Positions 1 through 11,639 of a stretch of 64,000 bases of DNA are shown one piece after another; positions within the stretch are counted from its first letter, which is position 1; each line of letters begins with the position of its first letter. Origin of the DNA: Lasiosphaeria ovina. Its lineage: Eukaryota; Ascomycota; Sordariomycetes; Sordariales; Lasiosphaeriaceae. The notes below the pieces were generated by a model. That model was not told the DNA's origin, ran no database searches, and saw nothing but the letters and a program-made list of their open reading frames with translations. A program made the position numbers and the translations under genes. The stretch lies in assembly GCA_033439765.1 (NCBI GenBank), contig JAULSN010000003.1, positions 6,138,001 to 6,202,000 on the forward strand, read 5' to 3'.

Positions 1-58
1 GTCTACATTACATACCCCTGCCTCTGTGAATTCGATGCTGTTCAACTCTGATCTGTCA

Positions 59-845
59 CTATGAATAAAAGGTCAAGGTTGGTACGAGCCCGAAAGCTGT
101 GCTAAACCTGCGCCCTTCGGGGATCGAACTCCTTCCTTGTACTAGCTTTGAGGCCGCCCACTTGCATGGAGCGGTAGCAGTCGAGGTCGAGTTGCTGAAC
201 GGAGCGGCGGTGGACGAGGTCGAGTTGCCAAAGGGCGCCGTGGTAGTACTGTTACCACTAGGCGGAATCGTGCTGTTGAAGGCGGGAAGGGTGAGGATTC
301 CTGGCAAGAGGCGCTGAAACGCGGCTCCAACCAAATCCTTGCCCACAGCATAGATGTTGAACGCAGAAGATGGCACTATGTTCTCCCCGTAAAAGTAATT
401 GGTCGGCACAGAGAAGTCGTCGCCGCCAGGACCGTTCAGCATGGCGACCTGGCCCAGCACCTAGCCGGAGCGCGCGCGGAACTCGAAATATGCGCTTGCG
501 TAGTCGCCCTCGATGATGGCATGGCCAAACGCCGACGAGCTCGGGTCCGGCGGCGTCGACACAGCGAACCAGCCCTCGTGTTGATCGCCAGCAAACTCGA
601 CAAAGTCAAATGTGGAGAACTGCAGCGTCGACGTTTAAAAGACGGATGGCGAGAAGGGTACGTTTCCGACCGCCTCAACCGTCCAGATGCCGACGGCTGG
701 GTTGCTTACCGTGAAGGTGGTTGACGACGTGGCGCTGATCACAGTGACCCCAGGCGCACTGGCCGTGAGTACCGCGCCTGACGGGACCTTAATTACCATG
801 GCGATAGGCGTGCCGTTAAAATGAATTGGTCACCCATCTAATTGC
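59..845 (-). pseudogene. Decayed secreted/surface protein gene, family not recognised
   Basis: One minus-strand frame runs from about 845 to 59 and reads as protein throughout, but is cut by TAA at 635-637 and TAG at 461-463. The N-terminal half is beta-rich (segments such as VIKVPSGAVL and TTFTVSNPAVGIWTVEA), the middle is aromatic/acidic (FDFVEFAGDQHEGWF), and the C-terminal third carries repeated N-S-T glycosylation sequons in a Ser/Thr/Pro linker. The upstream limit is unclear; a TGA precedes 845, possibly inside an intron. Both stops could come from Gln codons (CAA, CAG) by C-to-T change. A 42-bp intron could in principle remove the first stop, but its donor is poor and the second stop would remain. 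Function unknown. Confidence 0.45.
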
Positions 846-1683
846 TGTTCCCATATTGGCCAAAATGAGCCATTCCCATTCTGCGACCGAGGACACGTGC
901 TCCGCCCATCGCATCACTCGGGTTTGCTATTGGGGGTCGGGATCATCGTATTTATTGGGCGCGTGCACATGTTCCGCGCTCCCCGGAAGGCTGCGCCATG
1001 AGCACGAGTTTGTTTCTTCGGCTGGGAGTGATGAATTCTGAACGATGTTGCTTGATTCAGGCTTTCGGCGTCCGTTTCCACCACGCTGGTTCACTCTCCA
1101 AGGAAGGAACTGGGTCTATCAGCGGCGCGCTCTGCCTTGACTTAGCGGTCGCAACGTGTCAAAAAGATTCATGTAGCACTGTTAGCTCTACAGCTATTAG
1201 TGGAATTTCACTTTTGGCCGTATGTCGTAGTGGTTACGTTCTGCGACACAACGCATTACCCGGCCATTGGGATGCTGAAGTGACGCCTCTGGTGCAGGCC
1301 AGGCTTTGCGGCTGCTCAGCAGAGCTGTCTGTTGCACAAGAGATAGTAACTAGTGTAGTAACGGTCTTGACGTCTAGCGTCACCACTACCCGAGGCACGC
1401 CCCATCATATTTGGATTCGTCAAAGGGATAACACGCGTATTGTCGAGATTCGGCGGAATCTCAAAGCCGATTAAGCTATTTCCCTCGCTCGCCTCAAGAT
1501 GGCCTGCGCCCTTGGAATTGGACAAAAAGCGAGCCATGGTCCGGGAGACTGGACTTGAATTGAATCTGCATCAATCCACACTTTTCTCGAGAATCACACC
1601 AAAGCATCAAAAACACTCCAATCCTATACTCGTCAGTAACTCATTCTTCGGTCAAGCACCCAGCATCAACACAATCATCACAA
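846..1683. other. Intergenic, promoter side of the aldo-keto reductase
   Basis: A plus-strand open frame at 998-1474 has no recognisable domain and no protein-like composition, so it is not called. The 120 bases before the ATG at 1684 are A/C-rich, as in fungal 5' leaders. Nothing else seen. Confidence 0.5.
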
Positions 1684-2869
1684 TGGCGCCACCAGCATCT
1701 CTCCCTACCGTCAAGCTTGGCAAGACCAACCGTGAGATTCCCAAGCTCGGGTTTGGCATGATGGGCCTCAGCCTGGCCTATGGAAGCGTAGGGTAAGCAG
1801 ACAACTGTTCTGTTTTGGAGCACATGTTCAAGCGGCATCACACTAATGCTAAGCCGCAGAACCATGGAGGACCGCCTCGCCGTGCTCGACCGCGCCTGGG
1901 AGCTGGGCAGCACCAACTGGGACTCGTCCGACTTCTACGGCGACAGCGAGGAGCTGATTGGCCGTTGGTTTGCGCTACACCCCGAGCGCCGCGCCGACAT
2001 CTTCCTGGCGACCAAGTTCGCGGCCAGCATGACCATTACCGAGACTGGTGAGATGGATATGCGTACCGCTTGTAGCCCCGAGTACACGCGCGCGGCATGC
2101 GAGCGCAGCCTAAAGCGGCTCGGCATCGAGTCAATAGATTTGTACTACATCCATAGGCTGGACGGTAAGACGCCCATCGAAGTGACCATGAAGACGCTCC
2201 AGGAGCTCAAGCGCGAGGGCAAAATCCGGAGCATCGGCATCTCCGAGTGCTCGGCTACAACGCTGAGGCGCGCGTACCAAATCGAACCGGTAGAAGCCGT
2301 GCAGGTTGAGTATAACCCATGGCAGCTCGACATCGAGAACAGCGTCGGCACCCACCTTCTCGCCGCCTGCCGCGAGCTCGGCGTCACCGTCTTCGCCTAC
2401 TCGCCTCTCGGGCGCGGCTTCCTGACGGGCCAGATCCGGACCATCGACGATTTTGCGCCTGATGACTTCCGCCGCGCGGTTCCCAGGTTCAGTCCCGAGA
2501 ACTTTCCCAAGAACCTGGTGCTTGTCGACAAGTTCCAGGCCATGGCTGCTGCCAAGGGTGCGTTTTTGTTGGTCCCATGTGAAAAAAAACCTCAAACTAA
2601 CTGACAGTCAAACAGGCTGCACTTCGGGCCAGCTCGCTCTCGCGTGGCTGACGGCACAGGGGCCCGACATCGTCCCCATTCCCGGAACGAAAAAAATCGG
2701 GTATCTTGAGGAGAACATTGGAGCCGTCAACGTCTCACTCAGCGCAGAGGAGGAGAAGGAGATCAGGGCTAAGATCGAGAAGATGGATATTGCCGGCGCT
2801 CGTGCCCCTGTGGGATTTTTACTCAATTTGCTGATACGCCAGAGCTGTAAGATTGTTAGAAGAGGGTGA
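1684..2869 (+). CDS. Aldo-keto reductase, C-terminus altered by a frameshift
   Basis: NADPH-dependent carbonyl reductase of the AKR superfamily; cytosolic, substrate unknown. Exons 1684-1793, about 1860-2557 and about 2615-2869. Exon 1 (MAPPASLPTVKLG) gives the first beta strands. The catalytic tetrad is present: Asp and Tyr in NWDSSDFYGDSEE, Lys in FLATKF, His in DLYYIHRLD. The late motif VPIPGTKK also fits, as does total length near 330 residues. Oddity: after IAGARAPVGF the frame runs into an unrelated tail (LLNLLIRQSCKIVRRG), while the next frame reads TQFADTPEL and stops at 2848-2850, the usual ending of fungal yeast-type AKRs. A 1-base loss near 2812-2820 (GGGATTTTT) would explain this. 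The fold core is intact, so the enzyme may still work. Confidence 0.85.
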
Positions 2870-4586
2870 TTGTACTTTGGATACAAAGGAATCAAGCTTA
2901 GGTGGTTGGTGTCTGGGAATGTCATTAGGTACCTAGCTTCGAGGCAGGGAGGAATGAAATTCGGAATCTGATCAACGTTTTTGTCCGCCAACCACCATTC
3001 GTGAATAACTGACCGATAATTGCCACAAGCGGGAGTGAGCCAAAATCGCCACGGGCCTTCCCGGTCCGCTAATCGACGCATCGGGCAACGGGGAAGGAAG
3101 ATAGAGCATGACGTGCGCGCGTGGTATGGCAAGCATGATGACGCGAAGGGGGTTTCCGCCAGCGATGCACGCCTCTCGGAAATGCAACGCTGTGACACCA
3201 AATATCAGACGGCTGATCGGTCACATCCAAACACGCGCCCTGGCTGGGAACAACATTATCCGTCGAGCTAGGTAGCAGATTAGGCAGACTGCAAACTGCA
3301 GGCCGGGAGCCTGGTCGAGACAGCAGACGTGTCGAGGCCGACTGCGAAATGGCAAACTGCCTGGGCAGGCAGCTATATACTTCTTATGCGACCGACCCCG
3401 ACGCGGAGCTGGCTTGGCACGTCTGGTGTGCCCCCTTTTTCCAGAATTAATCAAGTCAACCTCGACGTCGACTTCAACATTCTAATTTTTATTCTTGTTA
3501 TTTGTCTTTCGTCTTGTTTCGAAAAAAAAAAGCCGGCCAGTTCCCCCGCACCCGACGACGGGCAAAGAAGAGTCGCCATCGCACGCTTCCAGACTCGATA
3601 CCACGGAAGGGCATTTCTGAGGGGGTTTGATCGCCGGGCCGTTCCATGGGGCGCCAGGTTCCGGGTCCAACAAAAATCTTCCCAAATCGGGACAGCTCTT
3701 TGCTTGGGGTCCTGCTTGGCTCCCCCAGATCAGAGCAGCGTTCTTCGGCTGGATTGAGAGATGTCTGTGTGTGCATTACTATGTATGGGATGGGGATTTT
3801 TATTGGCTTTTCTTTTTCATTTTTTCGCATCGAGCCGTTGCGCTCGCCAAACCACCCCTATACCCCCTTTCGCGACTGCTTCCCAAGGTGGTTGCCAACA
3901 ACAGCAGCTCCTACCAATCTGTTCCAAAACAGTAGGATGAGAAACATGGCTTGCTTGCTGTGCCCCCGGAATGGGAACCCACACAACTGCCGGCAAATCT
4001 TGCGGCTCCTAAATCCCGGAAACTGCATGAACCATTCCTGGCGGCAGCGGACGACAGCTGAGGATTCCTGGTGCGTCCTGCCTCAAGAGTTCCTAAATTC
4101 AGGTAAGGCCAAAAAAAGAAATCGGCCGTCGTGGCCCCGCCGCCTGTGCTGGGCGCGCAACGATCGCCTGGTAACGAGACGTGCTTGTCGTGAGAGATCT
4201 CCATTTACCCTCCCCCTTCTCCCCTCCCCACATTCCTTGGCAGCTTTTTTTCGTCCATTCTTTTCATATAGACATAATCTACAGTCTCTGGTCTCGATGC
4301 ATATCTATCCCAGCCTCCCCCAGGTGATGCACCCGCCCCAGGCGCGGATCTCGTTCCCTCCTCGCTCCCCATGACAGGCCTGCTTCTGTCCTGGCGACCC
4401 TCGCCGTTCCCTTCGTTTTCTTGACTTGGGTCTCGCTTGCGCTGTGCGCCGACTCACCCCTGGCCGGTCCGGCCTGTCCACTCATTTCTTTCACGACCGG
4501 CGGCACAGGTGCCACGGTCGTCTTTCGCTTCTTATTCACTCATTCGGTCGTTTTGCTGTACGACTTTTTTGTCTTGCCGTCCTACC
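2870..4586. other. Long intergenic/5' leader region
   Basis: About 1.7 kb without a supportable gene. Open frames on both strands (for example 3646-4374 plus) lack domains. 4190-4580 is pyrimidine-rich and probably belongs to the promoter and 5' leader of the rhodopsin-domain gene that starts at 4587. Confidence 0.5.
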
Positions 4587-5955
4587 ATGTCCTCCCCACT
4601 TCCGTCGGACGGGAGCGGCGGCAGCCTGCATGCCGGCAGGGCACCGGTCGAGACGACGGGGCCGGCGGTCGAAATTGCTGGCTGGTTTCTGGTCGCCATC
4701 TCTGGCCTGTTCCTCGGTCTGCGTATCTACTGCAAACACCTCAAGCACAGGGGTCTGTGGTGGGACGATTGGATCCTGACAACCGCGTGGGTGAGTAACT
4801 GGCCTCCTCAGAAACCTATGTAGCGAAGTGATTGATGAGTGGGAATCTTTGACGAGGGAGGCTAACGCCAGGGCAGCTCGCTCTTCTCGCAGACGCCATT
4901 ATCAATACGATATGCAAACCGCTCGGGCTGGGTATGCACCTTCGCGATATCAACCCGGACAATCTTTCGACTCTTGCCTTCCTGGGCTACCTGGGGGCGT
5001 CGTTTTCCATGCTTGGTGCTGTTTGGAGCAAAACTTCTTTTGCTTTGACTTTGCTCCGCATTGCAACCAGCAAGAAGATGAAGGTCGCGGTGTGGTCCAT
5101 CATACTGACCATGAACTTGACCATGACCGCCAACGTAATATTAACCTGGGTCCAGTGCAATCCCATCCCCAAAGGCTGGAACATGGCTATCCCCGGATCT
5201 TGTTGGGACCTAAAGATCAACGCGTACTACGGCGTCTTTGCCGGAGGTATGTGCCCAGACTCGCAGCCCGTATCCGTAGCTGTTCTTGCTACTGACACAA
5301 CCCGTGGGTACAGTCTATTCGGGCCTTATGGACATTGTCCTGAGCATTATCCCCTGGGCCATAGTATGGAATCTACAAATGAAGAGGAAGGAAAAGATCG
5401 GGGTGGCCGTCGCCATGAGCATGGGAGTCTTTGCTGGCTCTGCGGCCTTTGTAAAGTCGGCTAAGATCCTCTTAGTGCTAGACGGGGACTTCATATGTTC
5501 GTACAACCCGCACAGAACAGCCGATCCATGCAGTCACACGCAATCTGACACGGTGCACAGACGAGGGTTACAACCTCATCATATGGGGAAACGTCGAGGT
5601 GGCCGTTGCCATCATGGCCGCCTCGGTTCCCGTGTTGCGCGTACTCGTCCGCGAGGTGCGCATCGCGACACGGCGGAGATACGGCCAGGGCGCAGAGTCG
5701 GCGAGCAACGACACAACCTTTCACAAGAAAAACTTTGGTGGCGGCACGCTTCACCGGTCCAGCACCGTCATGGTGACCGCCGGACACCAGGACCGGCTCC
5801 TCGACTCGAGCAGCTCCTCCAGTTCGATTAACTGGGAGATACCGCATATTCTGGACCCCCAGAAGGCTGTGCCGGGAAGAATCTTGCAGACGCAGGAGAT
5901 TACTGTTCAGTATCACGAGCGTGATGTTACGGACACGGCAGGTCGGATGGTATAG
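4587..5955 (+). CDS. Fungal rhodopsin-domain integral membrane protein (SAT4-like)
   Basis: Seven-helix plasma-membrane protein of the fungal rhodopsin-domain family, to which SAT4/PTH11-like proteins are related; no enzymatic role is established. Exons 4587-4790, 4877-5246, 5314-5496 and 5561-5955 join in frame to 383 residues. Hallmarks: helix 1 IAGWFLVAISGLFLGLRIYCK followed by WWDDWIL, then GLGMHLRDI, VWSKTSFALTLLRIA in helix 3, the extracellular QCNPIPKGWNM..GSCW Cys pair, SGLMDIVLSIIPW, and helix 7 NLIIWGNVEVAVAIMAASVPVLR. The tail after residue 300 is Ser-rich and cytosolic. Intron 3 starts with the uncommon donor GTTCGT, but splicing there restores IYEGYN exactly. It stands alone, not in a visible cluster. 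Confidence 0.9.
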
Positions 5956-6879
5956 CGGCAGTATGTCTCGCAGAAGGTGCTGCAGTAATGACACAAAGAT
6001 GTGTTGAAAAGGAAACAAAACCAGGGGCAGTTTCTGTGATTGCCGCAAATGGGCCCAGGCGCACATGAGCACAAGAGTTCATTTCTTCAGGTCTGACCAG
6101 GTACATGTTGATGGGTTTAACTTATTCTTTGTAATTTCCACACAAGCGGCCGAGTTAATAATTTCACTTGTAACTTGCTCCCTTTCGTTTTAAAAAAATT
6201 GTAGCGTTCGATGGGCAATCCTGGAGCAACTCATTCCTTCTCATCGCCCTCTTAATCGTGTAGGTGTGCATCGTCGAACCACGCTCGCCTCATCCTTCCT
6301 ACACCAGCCAGATTGCCAATGCCAGGTGTCGACATCTTGTGTGATTCACGGCGTCAGAATCTGAATCCAAGCCGTGTCACGTTACGTGGGCTACACAGAC
6401 ACCAACAGCTGCCCCATAATCAACAGAATAAAACTTAGGTCCAAAATAGCCTCTCCACAAACTCAAAAAAAGGGTTCAAGTTCTCCCCATACAACGTAGC
6501 TACGCTAACCCTCGTTCGAATTGAATTGGATGCTTGAAAATTAGACCGAAACGTGGAGAGCTGTCAGAATATATACCCTACGGATCACCGATCACGTAAT
6601 TAGATGGCCAGTCAGCCTGTCTTCACCGGCCACATGTCATGCACCCGTGTACAACTCCGGCCCGTCAATGTGTCTCAGGGACTCGCAGACAAATGAGAGT
6701 GTTTAATGTACACGCTTTAACGCAATGGATGCTTTTAGCATGCTCATATATCTCATCCATGTTGTCTGTCTCAGTCTTTCTCCTCTCCGACTGGCTTTCG
6801 TGTCTTTCGTTTCTTTGCCGTACCATCTCACAATCGCCCGTTCTCTAGGTCCATCCAGGGCCGGCGTCAGCAGCCCGGT
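5956..6879. other. Intergenic, AT-richer
   Basis: No gene seen. A TATA-like stretch (ATATATACCC) lies near 6570, about 310 bp before the protease ATG. Confidence 0.5.
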
Positions 6880-9779
6880 ATGCCACGTAACAACATGATT
6901 CACACTGTCCTGGCCTTTTTCTCAGTCCTTCCATTGCTGGCCACGGCATGGCTATCTCCGGCAGCTATTCGCTCTATAGCCAAGCGAGGCGCAGATCAGC
7001 AACAGGCCCAAAATGTCGTGCGACTACCGATGAAGCGGCGATATCAAAACCGCAGCACACCTGTTCCGTCAGCCTCGTCGACATCCAATACGTCCGCATC
7101 ATCAGCCACGGCGACGGCGACGACGAGGTCAACTCCAACGCCAACGCCGGGACCACATGGCATGAATCTGACCGCAATGTTTACAGATGTGGCGTATGGA
7201 GTGGAACGTACGTCGTAGAACCCCCCTACCAACCGCATGATAGAAATGCATGGGCTCAAATGTCTAATATGCATCAAAAAACACTGCTATTAGTGTGGAT
7301 CGGCACGCCGGCTCAGCTCGTGACGCTAGATTTCGACACTGGTTCCTCCGAAACATGGATAGATCCTCCCTGTAGCCTGATGGGGATCCCCGCGTGGGTT
7401 GACCTCTGCCGCAGCCAGGGCACCTTCGTTCCCGACCAGTCGGCCACCGTGGTCGACCTCAACGACACGGCGAGGCCGCGCTGGATCTTGTACGGCACCG
7501 GCGCCGCTCTGGTTCGGTTCTACGAGGATATTTTTACACTGGCAGACCCCTATGATGTCAAGAACGTCGGCAAAATCTTCAAGCTCGAGGCGCCTGTCCA
7601 GTTTGGCCTTGCCCTCTACACCGAGGGGCTCATCTCGGGAATACTGGGGGCCGGCTACGGCATCGGGTACAATCAGAATTACAGCGGAATCATTGACTCC
7701 ATGTACGACCAGGGCTTGATCCAAGACAAGGACTTCAGCATCGGCCTTGGTAGCATAAACGAAACCGGGGGTAAGTCTCTCTGCTTGCAGATTTCCATCC
7801 CACCCCACTCAAACCCCGACACTGACTAGGACGACAGGGGAGATTATCTTTGGCGGAATCGACTTGGGCAAGTTCTCAGGGCCCCTCCACGGTCTTCACT
7901 TGGCTCGGCAGGTTGAGGGCCCTGAGGGCTATTATCGGTAGGGTCATGGACTTCCCACTACCCGGTTAGCATCTTACGATTACAGACATTAACGGCATGT
8001 GCATGCTTTCAGATACTGGATAAACGTGTCGTCGATAGCCATCACACCGCCTGGCTCCTGCCTCTCTGTTCCCTTGACAGACCCGGAATCGTTACCAAGG
8101 CCCTTCATGCCCGACACAGGCACTACACTGACCTACCTACCAGAGACTGTCTTCAACAATCTTTTGCAGTACTTCCCCAGCGCGCAAGCCACAAACCTCG
8201 GGTATACGCTCGACTGTTCCCATGCGGACGATCTGGGAAGCATTGACTTTTCCTTTGATGAGCTCACCATCCACATCCCCTTCCGGGACTTCATTGTGCG
8301 GGTCCCGTCGGTATTTACGGAAAGGGGGAACGAGACATATTGTGTTATTGGGGCCATGCCGGCTTTTGGCGACATTCTCGTTCTCGGTGATACTTTCCTG
8401 CGTGCTGCCTATGGTACGTTGTGCGGTGACCCCTGACCCCTATTCTCCAACTTGAGACTAACAAGACTTGTCGACGGCCAGCTGTTTTCCGCCAGCAAGA
8501 GCACATGATATATCTCGCCCAGCACCATGATTGCGGTACAAACATCGTGTCGTCGCACGGAAAGATCGACGGCCTGTACGGCGACTGCGGCCCGAAACCA
8601 GAAGTCCGGGCTCGATACGAGGATCCTCTCGTCTTGCCCTCGTCAGCGCCGTCACCAACACCGTTGTCTACCACATGCGCGTCGTATTCAACAGCCACTT
8701 ACAGCCCGGTGCCGACATTTGCGAGCAGTTTGTGGTGGGATTTCTATGCCAATCCGAGCCTGTTCCCACGGCCAGCAATCCAGGTCAAAAGCACGCGCGA
8801 TGCGTTTAGACCTCTGGGCATTAGCGTTTTCCCCAACGTCACAAGCGCAAGTTATTCGTCGACGAGGACCTCGTGGGCAAATACCACCACCACTCAACCA
8901 CGGACCACCAACACCACCAGCCCGCAGCTGCAGACTGCCAATGCCACCAGCACGCTGCAGACTGCCAATGCCACCAGCACGTTGCAGACGAACAACACCA
9001 CCAGCACGCTGCTGTGGACTACCAATGCCATCAGCACGCAGCTGGAGACCACCGAGTCCTTGTCAGCGTATCCGCATCCTTTGACTACCAGCAGCGAGTA
9101 TCAGTCTACCTCCAGCGATTCATATGCCAGCGACACAGAGGCAGCCAGTGGTGACTGTCCAACCTCTTCGAGCCACAGCTTCCCGCCCGACGACAGTGGC
9201 TACGACCAGTACACATACGGAGCCAGCCCCACCAGCGACCACGAACATACTTGGACGAGCTCTTCCGCCCGCCGGCCGACGCACACATGGAGTCCAGATT
9301 ACACTCCCGATTACAGCGTGTCGTCGACCATCATCGTATATACGGCCACCAACGCCTGGGAGACAATCACGAGCACTATAACGCTGACGGCGCACGTGTC
9401 CCTACTCCCGACCGACTCTGACTATGCCTCGTCGACGAGCAGCAGCGGAGTCAGCGATTGCGACGAGAGTAGCGATAGCGGTGCCAGCCAAACTGCGGCA
9501 TACGGCGGCAGCTCGGTATCAGCCCCGAGCAGCGTCGCCTCATCGTCGCCATGCAGCAGTGACGGCTCGTATTCAGGGGGGTACAGCGAGAGCCCATGGT
9601 CGTCGAGCCCCGAGTCAAGCGCAACACCAGGGTACGGGCAGCCGTCGGAGTATCCCCCAGACAGCTTGACCAGTAGCGCCCAGATAACCATCCCAGTCGA
9701 GTCGTCCGAGACGGTCATCGTGGTGAACCCCACAACAACCTACACCATAATCGACGGGTCCACGGTGGCTCCGCCGGGT

Positions 9780-9814
<35 letters not shown>

Positions 9815-10283
9815 GTCGTCGCCGGCACTGCAAAGCCAAAGCGGATACGGTTTAAGCAGTGGCGGTGGCGCATCTACCTCTACACCGGAACCAGTCGTCA
9901 CGGTTATTGCGACAGCCACAGCCACAACCGTAGTGACGGTGACGTATGGGCCGTCCGGGCCAAGCAGCAGCAGTAGCAGCGAGTCGTCGGAGCAGTCGAC
10001 GCCGGCACTGCAAAGCGAGAGCGGATACGGTCTAAGTATTGGCGGCGGCGCATCCACCTCCACACCGGAACCAGTCGTCACGGTTATCGCGACAGCCACA
10101 GCCACAACCGTAGTGACGGTGACATACGGCCCGTCTGCGTCTGCATCTGCGTCTGCGTCTTACTCTGGATCCGAGACAACTGGAACAGACTCCACCTCTG
10201 CCTCAATACCTGTCGTCACGGTTGTAGAGACCGAGACCGTTGTGGTAACGTGGAGCGGTACCCAATCCGCATCGAGCAGCAGC

Positions 10284-10320
<37 letters not shown>

Positions 10321-10535
10321 CTTCCACTTCTTCAGACTCGACCTCTGCCTCGATACCTGTCATCACGATTGTCTCGACGGTCGTTACGGTGCCCGTGGTC
10401 ACGGTGACGCTCACCGACACGACGCTCATCGCCACGGCGAAAAGCGCAGCAGCAGTTCACCGCCGCGCAACCTCTGATGACCTCGATCAGACGGCAGACC
10501 AGACCCCGCAACAGCACGGCCTAGACGTAGACAAT

Positions 10536-10580
<45 letters not shown>

Positions 10581-10856
10581 CAGGTACACCCGGGGCTGAA
10601 GCGGGCGATGCTGGCGGCGGCGCAGAGCGTCGAATGTCGCCTGGCGACGCCGTGTCTGCGGGCGATGCGGGAGCGCCGCAACCTGGTGCGCGCCACTGCC
10701 TACTGTCTGCGGGCAGCCGGCGATGACAAGGGCGGAGAAGAGCCGCCGGTGGATCAAGGGCAGCTGCCGAACTTCCTGCAGCGGGGGTGCCGCGGGGAAC
10801 ACGGCGCCGTGGACATGGCGTGTACCTGTCTTCTCGCACTTGTGAGTCGTGTCTAG
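6880..10856 (+). CDS. Yapsin-like aspartic protease with very long Ser-rich tail
   Basis: Secreted pepsin-family (A1) endopeptidase. Exons 6880-7207, 7294-7770, 7838-7937, 8013-8413 and 8482-10856 give 1226 residues. Order: signal peptide (first ~25 residues), Ser/Thr/Pro propeptide (~25-100), N-lobe with catalytic DTGSSETW, C-lobe with second catalytic PDTGTTLTYLP, last strand GDTFLRAAYG. The first intron (86 bp, donor GTACGT, branch CTAAT, acceptor TTAG) is needed to join GVE to LWIGTPAQ. From about residue 480 on the protein is low-complexity Ser/Thr/Pro, with NATS repeats, two near-identical modules (9780-9960, 9960-10135), polySer runs, a polyGln run of about 15 (10536-10580) and an unusual Cys-rich, basic end. 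No clear hydrophobic GPI tail is present, so wall linkage is inferred only from composition. A second start at 6895 is equally possible. Confidence 0.85.
9780..10135 (+). repeat. Two tandem ~58-residue modules in the protease tail
   Basis: The stretch polySer - ESS..PALQS(Q/E)SGYGLS - GGGASTSTPEPVVTVIATATATTVVTVTYG occurs twice in tandem with few differences. A third, weaker VVTV unit follows near 10200-10260. Confidence 0.85.
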
Positions 10857-11639
10857 CGGGGAGGGTAATTCCTAGAATCGGGAGTGCCGATGGTGGACTG
10901 CGTGGAGGGAATTAGGTGATGCGTAATGGAGGAATAATCGGGAGTGTCGATGAGGAATCGGGTCTGTTGATAGGGAAATAGGGGTGTTGGAAAAGGGGCG
11001 ACGGTCGGTGCAGACGTGGGTGAGGGGTAGCGGGATTAATGCAGTAGAGAAATCGTATGGATGTGCCGAACACTTTTGATTCGAATTGAAATGATATACG
11101 AATAAACTCCTGTTCAAGCGAGAGAGATGCGACGGGGAGCTGATGGCATTATTGGAGGATCTCTAAAGACCTACCGCGGTCGTAAAACCGCACTCAATGT
11201 TTATGCCAACGTTGTCGCGTTTTGCGAGGCTCCAAAGATGCAATGTTTGGAAGGCGGGGAAACGTTCCAGGTCGCGTGCAGCAAAGCTTCACACTCCGCT
11301 GCGGGGCGTGCATTGGCTCCGTTTTAGCGTCCGCAGGCTGCCGTCCAGGCGGTCCCCTGTCAGCCACTGCATTGCCTAGTGACCTCCTAAAGGCGCATTG
11401 AGTCATCGGACGCGATAAGGAATTGCGGGAGGTGATTGAATTTTTTTCCTCCGCCCTCGTGAGCCGGCATCGCACAGCTTCCCGCACCCAACCCCACTCC
11501 CTCGAGCAGCTTCAAAAGTCAAACTGGAACTCGGGGAAACGGTCAATCGCAATCCTCGACCTCTGAGACAAGCTCAATCTCTTGCAAACCTAAGCCGAGT
11601 CGAGAAGAACCGCGTCTCCCATACGAATAAACAGCAAAT
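10857..11639. other. Intergenic between protease and argininosuccinate lyase
   Basis: 10860-11000 holds loosely repeated GGAATCGGG/GGAGTGTCGATG words just after the protease stop. The lyase promoter side holds a CPC1/Gcn4-type site, listed separately. No gene seen. Confidence 0.5.
11399..11405. promoter_or_regulatory. CPC1/Gcn4-type site TGAGTCA
   Basis: A perfect palindromic TGA(G/C)TCA lies about 235 bp before the ATG of argininosuccinate lyase. This is the site of the bZIP general amino-acid control factor (Gcn4/CPC1). A gene of arginine synthesis is an expected target; binding itself is inferred. Confidence 0.55.

Noticed and set aside
120..160. tRNA-like B-box (GAGTTCGATCC on the minus strand)
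   Set aside because: Flanking bases do not form the T-stem or acceptor stem, and the sequence lies inside a protein-like frame.
3646..4374. 242-codon plus-strand frame upstream of the rhodopsin-domain gene
   Set aside because: No domain, no protein-like pattern and poor start context; lies in a pyrimidine-rich leader.
7190..7300. Apparent frameshift near the start of the aspartic protease
   Set aside because: An 86-bp intron (donor GTACGT, branch CTAAT, acceptor TTAG; 7208-7293) joins the frames exactly and gives a normal N-lobe strand, so the gene is intact.
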